DNA of 19,990 nucleotides, taken from NCBI GenBank assembly GCA_035307765.1, contig DATGHU010000039.1, positions 1 to 19,990 on the forward strand. The letters are read 5' to 3'. This document shows, in pieces, positions 1-7,704 of the stretch. A program made the translations under genes and the position numbers. Numbering within the stretch: position 1 is the first letter of the stretch; each line of letters opens with the position of its first letter. The notes below the pieces were generated by a model that saw only the letters and a program-made list of their open reading frames with translations, searched no databases and was not told the origin of the DNA. This DNA is from a bacterium. GTDB lineage: Bacteria > Sysuimicrobiota > Sysuimicrobiia > Sysuimicrobiales > Segetimicrobiaceae.

Positions 1-1
1 C

Positions 2-970
2 GCGGGTTCCCTCGGGCTATCCATCCTCTATTTCCGGGATCTCCTTTCGAGTGTCGGAGCCATCCCGCTCGTTGAGCTGCTGAAGCTTCACGGCCGGGGC
101 TTTGACCAACTTCGGATCCACTCATTGGTCGCATTGAATTCCCCGCTGCGTTACGCGTATGCCGTCTTGATCGAGGTGGTCTATCCATCCCTTGTTGCCA
201 TCGCCTTCGGGTCTTGGTTGCATACGCGTACAATCGCGTGGTTGGTGCTCTTGGTGTTGACGGCCTGCGGCGGCGCGGTGTCCGCTGGCGCCTCCGGCGC
301 TCGGAGCGGGATCGCCGTGATCCTTGTTGTCGCCCTCGCTACGTTGTATTTGTACCGAAAGGGGCGGGTGGGGAGGAACTTCGTTCTCTGGTCGCTGGGG
401 GTGGTCTTGGTGTTTCCCGTGGCGATCACCGTCGCGCTCTATCACACAGATGTTTTGTATGCGCTGAGGTTGATCGGTGTGCGGCTTTTTTACACGCCCG
501 CATACATTCAGTATCTTTATTTCCAGCTGGTGCCGGGGCATATTGGCTACCTGCACGGGCGGACGAGCCCGATTTTTGCCTGGCTAACCGGACAGGGGTA
601 CTTTGATTTGCCCAGATACGTCGTACGAATACCGTGGCCGGGCGCGCCTGTGGATGCGACCGCCAGTGGCCCGTTTATCGGTGATTTCTACGTCAATTTT
701 GGCGTGCCGGGCGTCATGCTCGGCGGTGTGCTGGCCGGAGTCGTCATGCAGTTGCTTCAGATCTGGCTCGTCAGGCACCGGAAGACCATTACCAGTCTCG
801 CGGTGTACGCCTTTCTGCTGTACGTCTTTTCGACGTTGAGTTATAGACCGCTACAGGTCATTCTGTGGTCGGGGGGAGTATTCTTCGTGCTGCTCATCTG
901 GGGGATCCTGGCCATGCTGGAGGCGACACTTGGGACGCGGGGCGCGCCCGCTCCTCATCCCGAGGCCTGA
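2..970 (+). CDS. Wzy-like oligosaccharide repeat-unit polymerase (5' part outside window)
   Basis: The reading frame is open from base 2, so the true start lies upstream; 322 codons are visible before the TGA at 968-970. The product is an integral membrane protein with many hydrophobic segments. Near the C-terminus a loop reading SGPFIGDFYVNFGVPGVMLG leads into another membrane segment, a pattern typical of O-antigen/oligosaccharide repeat-unit polymerases. Such proteins join lipid-linked repeat units on the outer face of the cytoplasmic membrane. A glycosyltransferase gene follows within about 100 bases and further sugar genes lie beyond, which supports a capsule, EPS or O-antigen role. Sequence drift in this family is extreme, so the assignment rests on topology, the loop and context. 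A flippase or another polytopic glycan protein is the main alternative. The TTG at 125 is only an internal codon. Base composition is less GC-rich than the genes on the right of the window. Confidence 0.7.
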   Translation, partial: AGSLGLSILYFRDLLSSVGAIPLVELLKLHGRGFDQLRIHSLVALNSPLRYAYAVLIEVVYPSLVAIAFGSWLHTRTIAWLVLLVLTACGGAVSAGASGARSGIAVILVVALATLYLYRKGRVGRNFVLWSLGVVLVFPVAITVALYHTDVLYALRLIGVRLFYTPAYIQYLYFQLVPGHIGYLHGRTSPIFAWLTGQGYFDLPRYVVRIPWPGAPVDATASGPFIGDFYVNFGVPGVMLGGVLAGVVMQLLQIWLVRHRKTITSLAVYAFLLYVFSTLSYRPLQVILWSGGVFFVLLIWGILAMLEATLGTRGAPAPHPEA

Positions 971-1066
971 CCCGATTTGGTGGGAGATGGGTCGATTGCT
1001 ACTCCGCCGGCCAGTCAACGTCGGCCGGGCTTGTTGACGAAGCGGGGAGGAGCGGGCTACGCGGCG

Positions 1067-2230
1067 ATGACGGTGGCGACTGTCTGTTTCTGGGCGTGTG
1101 TCGTACTGGTCACCTACGTATGGTGCGCATACCCGGCACTGCTGTGGGCCATGAGCCATGCGAGGAAGAGGCATAGGGACGCTCCTCTGCGGACGGCAGA
1201 GGATTTGTGCCCCACCGTCACGATCGTTATCGCTGTGCACAATGAGGAAGCGGGGCTGGCGGATAGGCTTGAGAATTGCCTCAGCCTGTCTTATCCGCGC
1301 GATAGGCTTGAGATTCTCGTCGCGTCCGACGGATCCACGGACGGAACGGTGCGCGTGGCGTGTGAGTTCGCGCGGAGGTACGAGAATATTCGAGTGAGCG
1401 CGCAAGAGAGTCGTGGGGGTAAAACCGCTGCGCAGAATGCCGCTGTGCGGGAGTCCAAGAGCGACGTCATCCTTTTTTCCGATGTGGACACGAAATTCGA
1501 TGCGCACATCCTTGAGCACATTACCAACCCCCTTATCGATCCTAAGGTGGGGTGTGTCGTGGGGGGGCTTCTCTGGGTAAACCCGCACAACTCGGCGATT
1601 GCTGCGGGGAGTGATGTCTACTGGCGGTTTGAGCGCTTCTTGTGGCGGGAGGAGAGCTTACTCGGTATTCTGGCTTGGGGGAGCGGAGCATGCTTGGCGG
1701 TCCGGCGAGGCCTCTTCAGACCTATGGACGCTCAGTATGGGGAGGATTGCATTGTGCCACTGGATATCGTCTCCCTTGGATACCGCGTGGTATTTCAGCC
1801 TGACGCGATCGCCTACGAGCCGCGCATTTCGTCCCCGGGCGCTGAACTGCGGACCCGAACACGAATGACCCTGCGCAGCTTTGCGGGGACCCTCAGTCGG
1901 AGGCATTTGCTCAATCCATTTCGATTCCCGGGGATTTCCTGGGCAATCATTTCACACAAACTCCTGCGCTGGTTGACGCCGTACTTGCTGCTCTCAATGC
2001 TGGCGTCGAATGCGGCCCTGGTGGATCGGCCCTTTTATCGTCTCACGTTCGGCTTGCAAGCTCTCTTCTACGCGAGCGCAGGGCTTGGTCATGTGCTTGA
2101 TCGTAATCGCATCCGGGTCCCCATCGTCTCCACCATCTACGCATTTTGCCTGATGAACCTGGGGGTGGGTGTAGGGGTGGCTCAAGCAATCGGTGGTCGT
2201 CGAATCTTCGCCTATCGATCCGAAGGATGA
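1067..2230 (+). CDS. Family 2 membrane glycosyltransferase
   Basis: This is a 387-residue GT2 enzyme, predicted to move a sugar from an NDP-sugar to a lipid-linked or polysaccharide acceptor at the cytoplasmic membrane. An N-terminal membrane segment (about residues 5-29) precedes the GT-A domain. That domain shows PTVTIVIAVHNEE from residue 49, DGSTDG at 88-93, the metal-binding DVD at 139-141 and a GED acid/base motif ending at D227. A RTRMTLRSF stretch near 262 takes the place of the QxxRW motif of processive synthases. Hydrophobic segments fill the C-terminal third, as in cellulose/hyaluronan-synthase-like proteins. I chose the ATG at 1067, just before the membrane segment, with AGGAG at 1048-1052; the frame is open back to a TTG at 977, so a longer form is possible. 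The donor and acceptor cannot be told from sequence. Confidence 0.85.
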   Translation: MTVATVCFWACVVLVTYVWCAYPALLWAMSHARKRHRDAPLRTAEDLCPTVTIVIAVHNEEAGLADRLENCLSLSYPRDRLEILVASDGSTDGTVRVACEFARRYENIRVSAQESRGGKTAAQNAAVRESKSDVILFSDVDTKFDAHILEHITNPLIDPKVGCVVGGLLWVNPHNSAIAAGSDVYWRFERFLWREESLLGILAWGSGACLAVRRGLFRPMDAQYGEDCIVPLDIVSLGYRVVFQPDAIAYEPRISSPGAELRTRTRMTLRSFAGTLSRRHLLNPFRFPGISWAIISHKLLRWLTPYLLLSMLASNAALVDRPFYRLTFGLQALFYASAGLGHVLDRNRIRVPIVSTIYAFCLMNLGVGVGVAQAIGGRRIFAYRSEG

Positions 2231-2231
2231 T

Positions 2232-2993
2232 GTGACGTTGGACAGCGCGATGGATGATCACATCGACGATCGAGGTTCGGCCCCCTCAGCCGACGCCGAG
2301 GTGGAGAGGGTCCGCGCGGTCTACGCACGCTATTATGCGGATCCGCGCACGCTGGGGAAGTGGGACCCGCGGAATCGGGGAAACGCGTTGATACGCGAGG
2401 AGCTCAATTCCGCAATCCTGGCGCTCCTCACGGGAGGACAGGTGCAGCTGGGAGAGGCGAGGATCTTGGACGTCGGGTGTGGATCCGCTGGGACGTTGGG
2501 GTGGCTCTCCCAATGCGGGGCTCAAGAGACGCGTCTCCACGGCGTGGACCTGCGCGAAGAGCAGATCGAGCTCGCACGGACACGCTACCCTCAGATGCAT
2601 CTCTCCTGTGCCGATGCTAGAGCCCTGCCGTTCCCCGATCGCTTCTTTGACGTGCTCATTTGCAACGTGCTCTTCAGTTCGATCTTAGATGAGACCATCG
2701 CCAAACTGATCGCGGCCGAACTGCGGCGTGTCCTGCGGCCATCGGGAATGATCATTTGGTGCGATAATCGTTATGGGAACCCCTGGAACCCGAATGTCCG
2801 CGGGTACACCCCGCGGGCGATACGCAGGCTCTTTCCAGGGTGCCGGATCGTACTTCGATCGATCACGGTGGTGCCACCCCTGGTGCGGCGACTAGGCCGA
2901 TGGACATCGCTGCTCTATCCACTGCTTGCGTGCGTGCCGGTCCTGCGGGTGAAGTATCTCGGAACAATTCAGCCAAAGGCGTGGAGCGGGTGA
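2232..2993 (+). CDS. Class I SAM-dependent methyltransferase
   Basis: The product is a 253-residue methyltransferase of the UbiE/Methyltransf_11 type. Motif I is ILDVGCGSAG from residue 78, followed by LHGVDLREEQIELAR (motif II), then DARALPFPDRFFDVLICNVL and the LRRVLRPSGMIIW strand, all in canonical order. The substrate is unknown. Its place between a glycosyltransferase and a sugar dehydratase suggests methylation of a sugar, a lipid carrier or a polysaccharide end, which is inference. I prefer the GTG at 2232: AAGGA at 2223-2227 is well spaced, and the codon starts just after the TGA (2228-2230) of the glycosyltransferase. The frame is open to a GTG at 2193, and an ATG at 2250 is also possible. 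The two genes are probably translationally coupled. Confidence 0.85.
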   Translation: MTLDSAMDDHIDDRGSAPSADAEVERVRAVYARYYADPRTLGKWDPRNRGNALIREELNSAILALLTGGQVQLGEARILDVGCGSAGTLGWLSQCGAQETRLHGVDLREEQIELARTRYPQMHLSCADARALPFPDRFFDVLICNVLFSSILDETIAKLIAAELRRVLRPSGMIIWCDNRYGNPWNPNVRGYTPRAIRRLFPGCRIVLRSITVVPPLVRRLGRWTSLLYPLLACVPVLRVKYLGTIQPKAWSG

Positions 2994-3332
2994 CCCCTGA
3001 CGTGTGCGGGACCGGTCCGGAATTGCGCACGACAGATGCCCCATAGCCAAAGGGCTTTTGACTGAAAGGGAAGGACGGGTGCGGGACGATGGCGGACACA
3101 TCCCGCCTGGTGTCATCGCGTGGTAGCGCGAGGAATTGCAGGCATTGTCTAGAAACGAGTATCAAGCTCATGGCCTGGAGAGACTCACGCGGGAATAGGC
3201 CGCAGCTACGAACGCGCTCCTCTGTGATATTCGCTCCAGCGACGGTCGGCCAGGGGGATGGAGGGATGTATAGGGCATCGGGATGTGGCCAACGATCTCG
3301 GCTTGGGTGCCCGGTCAATCCGGGGTCCGAAC
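2994..3332 (+). other. 339-base non-coding gap with interlocking inverted repeats
   Basis: No credible gene is visible; short frames on either strand lack domain character. GCGGGA at 3081-3086 is complementary to TCCCGC at 3101-3106. GACAC at 3095-3099, which lies inside that loop, is complementary to GTGTC at 3110-3114. CGAT at 3087-3090 can also pair with ATCG at 3115-3118. The first and second pairings interlock, so they form either a pseudoknot or two alternative hairpins. I found no convincing promoter: TTGACT at 3058-3063 lacks a -10 hexamer at proper spacing. I do not recognise a known riboswitch class, including c-di-GMP. The gap may be an untranslated leader of the following dehydratase gene. 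Confidence 0.4.
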
Positions 3333-5201
3333 ATGCTGCCTAGAAGAATGGTCTACTTCCTCTTGGGCGACAGCGTGTTGCTGGCGCTGTCGCTGGTCGC
3401 TGCGGCGTTGTTGCGGTTTGACGGCGCCATCCGCCCCGATGTCGCAAGGCAATTGCCCGTAGCCATTGCCATCAGTCTCATCGCAAAGATCACGATCTTC
3501 GCCTGGCAAGGGCTGTATTCGTTGAGCTGGGCGCAGGTCGGATTGGAAGAAATGGTTGTGGTGTTTCGTGGGGTCACGCTGGGATCGATCGTATTCTGGT
3601 TGTTCGTGTTCCTGCTGAAGGAGACCCGATTCCTTGGAGGGTTCCCCCGCTCGGTGCTCTTGCTCGACTACATCATCACCCTCCATGCGGTAGGGGCTTT
3701 CCGCATTGGGCCGAGGGTGTACCAACACATGACGCATCCGTACCAGAGGGGCGGCCGGCCGGCACTGATTGTGGGGGCAGGGGTGGCCGGAGAGCAGCTC
3801 GCTCGATCCCTCCGCTACACCCCTGGGGCAGAGTATGCTCCGGTCGGTTTTGTCGATGACGACCCCGCGAAGTTGGGCACGGTGATCAACGGCCTGCGGG
3901 TGCTAGGTGATCGTGCATGTCTGTCTCGCATCGTCCGCGACCACCGCGTCGACGCCCTTCTGATCGCGATTCCCTCAGCCACATCCCGGTCGATTCGAGG
4001 TATTATCTCCGCCGCTCGCGAGGTGGGAGTGAAAGAGATCCGCATCATCCCCGGACTCGATCGGATCCTCGACGGCCGGGTGAGCTTCTCGGATCTGCGG
4101 GAGGTGCAACTGGCTGACCTGTTGGGTCGTGAGATGGTCGTGATCGACACGATCGCGATCGAGCAATGGTTCCGAGATCGGACCGTATTGGTCACCGGCG
4201 CCGGCGGGTCAATCGGAGCTGAGCTGTGTCGGCAGATCGTTCGCTTTCACCCGAGAGAAATTGCGCTCATGGACTGCGACGAGACCGGCCTGTTTTATGT
4301 GGAACAGGAGATGCGGCGACTCGGCCAGCGGGCGAGGACGCTTCTGGTGGATGTGCGCGATGTGGCCGGTGTGCGGGGCGCTTTTCGCGAAGCCACCCCC
4401 CACGTCGTGTTCCACGCCGCGGCGTACAAGCATGTAGGCTTGATGGAGCGGCATCCCGAACAGGCCGTCTCCACCAATATCCTAGGGACGCGCGTCGTCG
4501 CCATGGTTGCCGGTGAGGTCGGGGTGGAAAAGTTTGTGCTCATTTCGACAGACAAAGCGGTGAACCCGCGCTCGGTGATGGGGGCGACCAAACGGGTGGC
4601 CGAGCAGATCTGTCTCGCCCTCAATGGCCGCGGTGCGACGCGATACCTGGTGGTACGGTTCGGAAATGTGCTGGGCAGTCGCGGGAGTGTGATTCCCCTT
4701 TTTCAGGAGAAGATCCGCCGCGGAGAGGCGCTGACCATCCGTGGGCCGAATATGCGGCGGTACTTCATGGCGGTCTCGGAGGCGGTGCTCCTCGTCCTCC
4801 AGGCTGGGGTGGCGGGGCGAGGAGGGGAGATCCACGTCCTCGACATGGGAGAGCCCGTGTACATCGTAGACTTGGCCAGAGAGTTGATTCGCCTTTCGGG
4901 GCTCGAGCCCGAGACGGACGTACCCATCGTCCTGGCGGAACCCGAGCCGGGTGAGAAGGAGCACGAAGACCTGCTTGCCGCGGAGGAGGGGACCGTGGCC
5001 ACCCCGCATAAACGAATCTTTATCGCCAGAGGGACGCCGACGCTGTCTCCCGAGGCCCTCTTTACCCACATTGCTTCTTTTGAGGAGATGATCAAGGTGC
5101 ATGATCTTGGCGGTCTGCTGGAGACTCTCCGCACGCTCGTGCCGACATATCAAGCCTCCGAGTACCTCAAGGATCAGGTCACCCCGATGGCCGCGCGGTA
5201 G
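3333..5201 (+). CDS. CapD/FlaA1-family membrane-bound nucleotide-sugar 4,6-dehydratase/epimerase
   Basis: This is a 622-residue protein of the CapD/WbpM/EpsC type. It carries about four N-terminal membrane helices (residues 5-130), a CoA-binding-like Rossmann fold with VGAGVAGE from 147, and a catalytic SDR domain with VTGAGGSIGAE from 287. The active site shows STDK at 405-408 and MGATK at 416-420. The family's inverting 4,6-dehydratases have Met where ordinary SDRs have the catalytic Tyr, and this protein does too. The expected substrate is UDP-GlcNAc or a related UDP-sugar, giving a 4-keto-6-deoxy intermediate for capsule, EPS or glycoprotein sugars. The start is set at the ATG at 3333, because the usual N-terminal membrane helix starts within a few residues of it and the upstream residues (frame open to 3258) look unlike protein. 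ATG 3348 is an alternative. No strong ribosome binding site is visible. Confidence 0.9.
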   Translation: MLPRRMVYFLLGDSVLLALSLVAAALLRFDGAIRPDVARQLPVAIAISLIAKITIFAWQGLYSLSWAQVGLEEMVVVFRGVTLGSIVFWLFVFLLKETRFLGGFPRSVLLLDYIITLHAVGAFRIGPRVYQHMTHPYQRGGRPALIVGAGVAGEQLARSLRYTPGAEYAPVGFVDDDPAKLGTVINGLRVLGDRACLSRIVRDHRVDALLIAIPSATSRSIRGIISAAREVGVKEIRIIPGLDRILDGRVSFSDLREVQLADLLGREMVVIDTIAIEQWFRDRTVLVTGAGGSIGAELCRQIVRFHPREIALMDCDETGLFYVEQEMRRLGQRARTLLVDVRDVAGVRGAFREATPHVVFHAAAYKHVGLMERHPEQAVSTNILGTRVVAMVAGEVGVEKFVLISTDKAVNPRSVMGATKRVAEQICLALNGRGATRYLVVRFGNVLGSRGSVIPLFQEKIRRGEALTIRGPNMRRYFMAVSEAVLLVLQAGVAGRGGEIHVLDMGEPVYIVDLARELIRLSGLEPETDVPIVLAEPEPGEKEHEDLLAAEEGTVATPHKRIFIARGTPTLSPEALFTHIASFEEMIKVHDLGGLLETLRTLVPTYQASEYLKDQVTPMAAR

Positions 5202-5256
5202 CTTCCACAACCACATGGCCCTCGACGCGTGTGTGCTGAACCCGCTGGCATCGGAG

Positions 5257-5262
5257 TATACT
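5257..5262 (+). promoter_or_regulatory. Possible sigma-70 -10 hexamer upstream of the nucleotidyltransferase genes
   Basis: TATACT differs from TATAAT at one base and sits 46 bases before the chosen GTG start, which would give a short leader. The -35 position 17 bases upstream reads TGCTGA (5234-5239), a poor match, so this promoter is tentative. It lies in a 107-base gap following the dehydratase gene. Confidence 0.3.
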
Positions 5263-5308
5263 GGAATCGATGTTTCGAGGGAGGCCGGAATCTTGTGAGG
5301 GGGATAAG

Positions 5309-6019
5309 GTGTACGCAGTAGTGCTCGCGGGTGGAAAGGGAGAGCGGCTACGCCCGTTCACCGAGGACCGGCCGAAGCCGATGGTGGAGATCGTCGGAAT
5401 CCCCATGCTCGACTATCAGTTGCAGTGGCTGCAGGGGCAGGGAGTGACGGATGTCGTCATCTCGTGCGGTTACCGCCACGAGGTCATCGAGACCTACTTC
5501 AATGATGGGGAGCGATTGAGCTTGCGGATCGTGTACGCCGTGGAGCGTGAGCCACTCGGTCGAGGCGGGGCGCTTCGACTGGCCCTGCGCCAGGTGCCGG
5601 AGAGCGAAGATGCGGTGATCGCGACCAATGGCGATGTGATCACCAATCTCCGCCTGTCTCCGGTGCTCGAGACCCACCGAGCCCGGAAGATGCTGGCGAC
5701 GGTTGTCCTGACGCCTTTTGTGAGCCCCTACGGGATCGTGGAGATCGACGGCGATGATCGTGTGACGCACTTTCGGGAGAAGCCGGAGTTGCCGTACTGG
5801 ATCAATGCCGGAGTCTACGTGTTATCACCGGCCATTCGCGACCATCTGCCCGAGCGGGGCGATCACGAAACCACCACGTTTCCGGCTCTGGTCAAGGCCG
5901 GGCGGTTAGGCGCCTACAAGTCTCAGGCGTACTGGCGAGGGGTGGACACGATCAAGGACGTCAACGAAGTCGGCTCCGAGATGCAGCGAAGGCTGATGAG
6001 TCTCTTCCGCGAGGGCTGA
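5309..6019 (+). CDS. Sugar-1-phosphate nucleotidyltransferase (short, GT-A type)
   Basis: A 236-residue NTP-transferase domain protein that makes an NDP-sugar from a sugar-1-phosphate and an NTP in the cytoplasm. The signature LAGGKGERLRPFT occupies residues 6-18, followed by DRPKPMVEI with K23. NGD at 107-109 is the metal-binding aspartate region. FREKPELPYWINAGVYVL is the usual sugar-binding stretch. No hexapeptide (left-handed beta-helix) domain is present. The length fits the small mannose-1-phosphate guanylyltransferase/HddC-like or glucose-1-phosphate nucleotidyltransferase groups, and the base and sugar specificity cannot be fixed. GTG 5309 is preferred because GAGGGGG (5297-5303) sits 5 bases upstream and the protein then begins MYAVVLAGG, as family members do; the frame is open back to an ATG at 5270. 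A second nucleotidyltransferase follows after 7 bases. Confidence 0.88.
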   Translation: MYAVVLAGGKGERLRPFTEDRPKPMVEIVGIPMLDYQLQWLQGQGVTDVVISCGYRHEVIETYFNDGERLSLRIVYAVEREPLGRGGALRLALRQVPESEDAVIATNGDVITNLRLSPVLETHRARKMLATVVLTPFVSPYGIVEIDGDDRVTHFREKPELPYWINAGVYVLSPAIRDHLPERGDHETTTFPALVKAGRLGAYKSQAYWRGVDTIKDVNEVGSEMQRRLMSLFREG

Positions 6020-6026
6020 GCCCACC

Positions 6027-7004
6027 GTGAACGCCATTATCCCGGTCGCCGGGCGGGGCAAGCGCCTCAGGCCCCACACCCACACGCAGCCCAAGGTGTT
6101 GATGAACGTGGCAGGAAAGCCGATCCTCGCCTATATCCTCGATGATTTGAAGGATCTCGGGGTTGAGGAGATCGTGTTTGTCGTCGGGTATCTCGCGGAA
6201 AAAGTCGAGGAGTATGTCCGGGAACGATACCCGTTTCGCGCCCACTTTGTCTACCAGGATGAACCGATGGGGAACGGGCACGCGATTTACGTGGCGCGCG
6301 AGCATCTCACCGGCCCGACGCTGATTGTCTTCGGGGATACGGTCGTCCAGGCGGACCTGCGGGCCGCGGCCGCGCTTCCCCACTCGGCCATCGGAGTTCA
6401 CCGGGTGGCCGATCCGCGTGCGTTCGGTGTCGTGGAGCTTGACGGCGACGGCATCGTCCGGCATCTCTGGGAGAAGCCCGCCGTCCCCCCCAGCGACCTG
6501 GCGGCTGTCGGCGTCTACATGATTCAGCAGCCGGCTCCGTTCCGGCGGGCGCTGGAGCGGTTGGTGGACGACCGCCGGATTGAGAACGGAGAGTACTGGT
6601 TGGCGGATGCCTTGCAGATTATGATCGACTCCGGCGAGCGGCTCCAGACCTTCCCCGTCGACGAGTGGTACGATTGCGGCACGCCCGAGGCGTTGCTGCG
6701 GGCCAACCGCGCGCTGCTCGATCATGCCCCCCCGCCCGTCGTGGAGATTCCGGGATCGGTGGTCATCCCTCCGTCGGCGATCGCCGAAACCGCGGTCGTG
6801 GAGGGATCGGTGCTCGGTCCGTATGCGACGGTCGCGGAGGGAGCCCGGGTGACCAACGCCGTGATCCGCGACAGCATCATCAACGCGCACGCCCGGGTGG
6901 AGAGCGTGCTCTTGGAGGAGTCGATCATCGGCGAAAACGCTGCGGTCACCGGCCGCCGCGGGCGGATCAACCTCGGCGATAGCTCGGAGATCGAGCTGTC
7001 GTAA
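6027..7004 (+). CDS. Sugar-1-phosphate nucleotidyltransferase with C-terminal beta-helix (RmlA/GlmU-like)
   Basis: A 325-residue two-domain enzyme. The N-terminal NTP-transferase domain starts MNAIIPVAGRGKRLRPHTHT, with QPK at 21-23 and FGD at 102-104, and runs to about residue 235 (DEWYDCGTPEALLRAN). The C-terminal part, from about 245, shows left-handed beta-helix hexapeptide repeats (IPPSAIAETAVVEGSVLGPY and on), but is too short and different for a full GlmU acetyltransferase. The likely product is dTDP-glucose or UDP-glucose. It starts at a GTG 7 bases after the preceding stop, with GAGGG at 6011-6015, so the two enzymes are very probably co-transcribed. The two have similar folds but different N-terminal signatures, so they probably serve different sugars. 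The last 38 bases overlap the convergent PAP2 gene. Confidence 0.87.
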   Translation: MNAIIPVAGRGKRLRPHTHTQPKVLMNVAGKPILAYILDDLKDLGVEEIVFVVGYLAEKVEEYVRERYPFRAHFVYQDEPMGNGHAIYVAREHLTGPTLIVFGDTVVQADLRAAAALPHSAIGVHRVADPRAFGVVELDGDGIVRHLWEKPAVPPSDLAAVGVYMIQQPAPFRRALERLVDDRRIENGEYWLADALQIMIDSGERLQTFPVDEWYDCGTPEALLRANRALLDHAPPPVVEIPGSVVIPPSAIAETAVVEGSVLGPYATVAEGARVTNAVIRDSIINAHARVESVLLEESIIGENAAVTGRRGRINLGDSSEIELS

Positions 7005-7623
7005 TCGCTCGCGCGACCTCGACCGACGCCCACCCCAGGCACAAACCTCCCAGCACGTCTGAGAGCCAGTGGTAGCCCAGGTAGATGAGGGCGCTCATCA
7101 TCGTCGCGAGCAGGGCAACCGCCAGCCACGGAACCCGGCGGAACACCGTTCCCGCGAGGAGGGTGGTCCTGAGCGTGTGTCCCGATGGGAAGCTGTACGG
7201 GGTCCCCACGGAGATCCCCCACTGAAGGACGCCTCGCTGATAGGGCAGGGGCGGGCCCGGGTGGACGATCAGGTGTTTCAACCCGAGGCCCAGGAGCCCT
7301 AGGACGGCGATTCCCCCAGCGATCCCGAGAGCGGCGATCCCGCGTTCCCGCTCCCGCCTCCAGAGATACGCCGCGGTCAGGACGAGGATCGAGATGACCA
7401 CCTCACCGTTGCCGAGGAAGACGAGCACCGCAGCGGGGAGATCGGGGAACGGTGCGGCCCGCTGGATCCAGGCCGTGACGTACCCATCCCACCGATGCGC
7501 TGTGGGGAAGGACGCCGCCCAGGTGAGCAGGGCAAACACGGCAAGCGGTGCGGTGACGCGGAACCATACCATGCGAGGATGTCTTCGGGAGAGTTCGCCG
7601 TGCGTCCTGGCGCCGGTTGACAC
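6967..7623 (-). CDS. PAP2-family membrane phosphatase-like protein with altered active-site motifs
   Basis: A polytopic protein of about 218 residues. PSGHT (residues 146-150) is PAP2 motif 2, and GYHWLSD, giving H185 and D189, is motif 3. Motif 1 would be KHLIVHPGP from K116: the Lys and final Pro are present but the usual Arg is Gly. In motif 3 the usual Ser-Arg reads Ala-Leu. Both missing arginines normally bind phosphate, so activity may be altered. Family members dephosphorylate lipid phosphates such as undecaprenyl diphosphate at the membrane, which would fit the neighbouring glycan genes. The start is uncertain: GTG 7623 follows GGGGTGAT, GTG 7635 extends the frame, and ATG 7572 lies just before the first helix. 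A minus-strand promoter is possible (GTGACG at 7664-7659, 17-base spacer, TATGAT at 7641-7636), but it would leave almost no leader before 7623. Confidence 0.8.
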   Translation of the reverse strand: MSTGARTHGELSRRHPRMVWFRVTAPLAVFALLTWAASFPTAHRWDGYVTAWIQRAAPFPDLPAAVLVFLGNGEVVISILVLTAAYLWRRERERGIAALGIAGGIAVLGLLGLGLKHLIVHPGPPLPYQRGVLQWGISVGTPYSFPSGHTLRTTLLAGTVFRRVPWLAVALLATMMSALIYLGYHWLSDVLGGLCLGWASVEVARAITTARSPSYRRG

Positions 7624-7645
7624 ATCACCCCGCACATCATAGAAT
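7617..7645 (+). promoter_or_regulatory. Strong sigma-70 promoter of rplM-rpsI
   Basis: TTGACA at 7617-7622 matches the -35 consensus exactly. A 17-base spacer follows, then TAGAAT at 7640-7645, one mismatch from TATAAT. Transcription should start near 7652, giving a leader of about 75 bases before rplM. This is the best promoter in the window. It overlaps the start region of the divergent PAP2 gene, so expression of the two may interfere. Confidence 0.8.
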
Positions 7646-7653
7646 AAGAAGCC

Positions 7654-7704
7654 GTGGCCGTCACATCAGCGGCGGCCACACATTTCTTCTCTCGCGGATT
7701 CGCG
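7654..7704 (+). promoter_or_regulatory. Structured rplM leader (candidate ribosomal-protein autoregulation site)
   Basis: Immediately after the predicted transcription start, GTGGCCG (7654-7660) pairs perfectly with CGGCCAC (7673-7679) around a 12-base loop. A second small hairpin, CGCG (7693-7696) with CGCG (7701-7704), follows before the ribosome binding site. Known L13 leaders in Firmicutes are short structured 5' UTRs bound by L13, and location and size fit, but I cannot show a match to that RNA family. Confidence 0.35.

Noticed and set aside
3058-3063. TTGACT as a -35 hexamer in the 2994-3332 gap
   Set aside because: No -10-like hexamer lies 15-19 bases downstream.
3136-3165. TTGCAG-18-TATCAA as a promoter
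   Set aside because: Only 3 of 6 and 4 of 6 bases match, no better than chance in a gap of this length.
2863-3318. Minus-strand frame across the gap before the CapD-like gene
   Set aside because: It overlaps the end of the methyltransferase gene, shows no domain and reads like low-complexity antisense of a non-coding leader.
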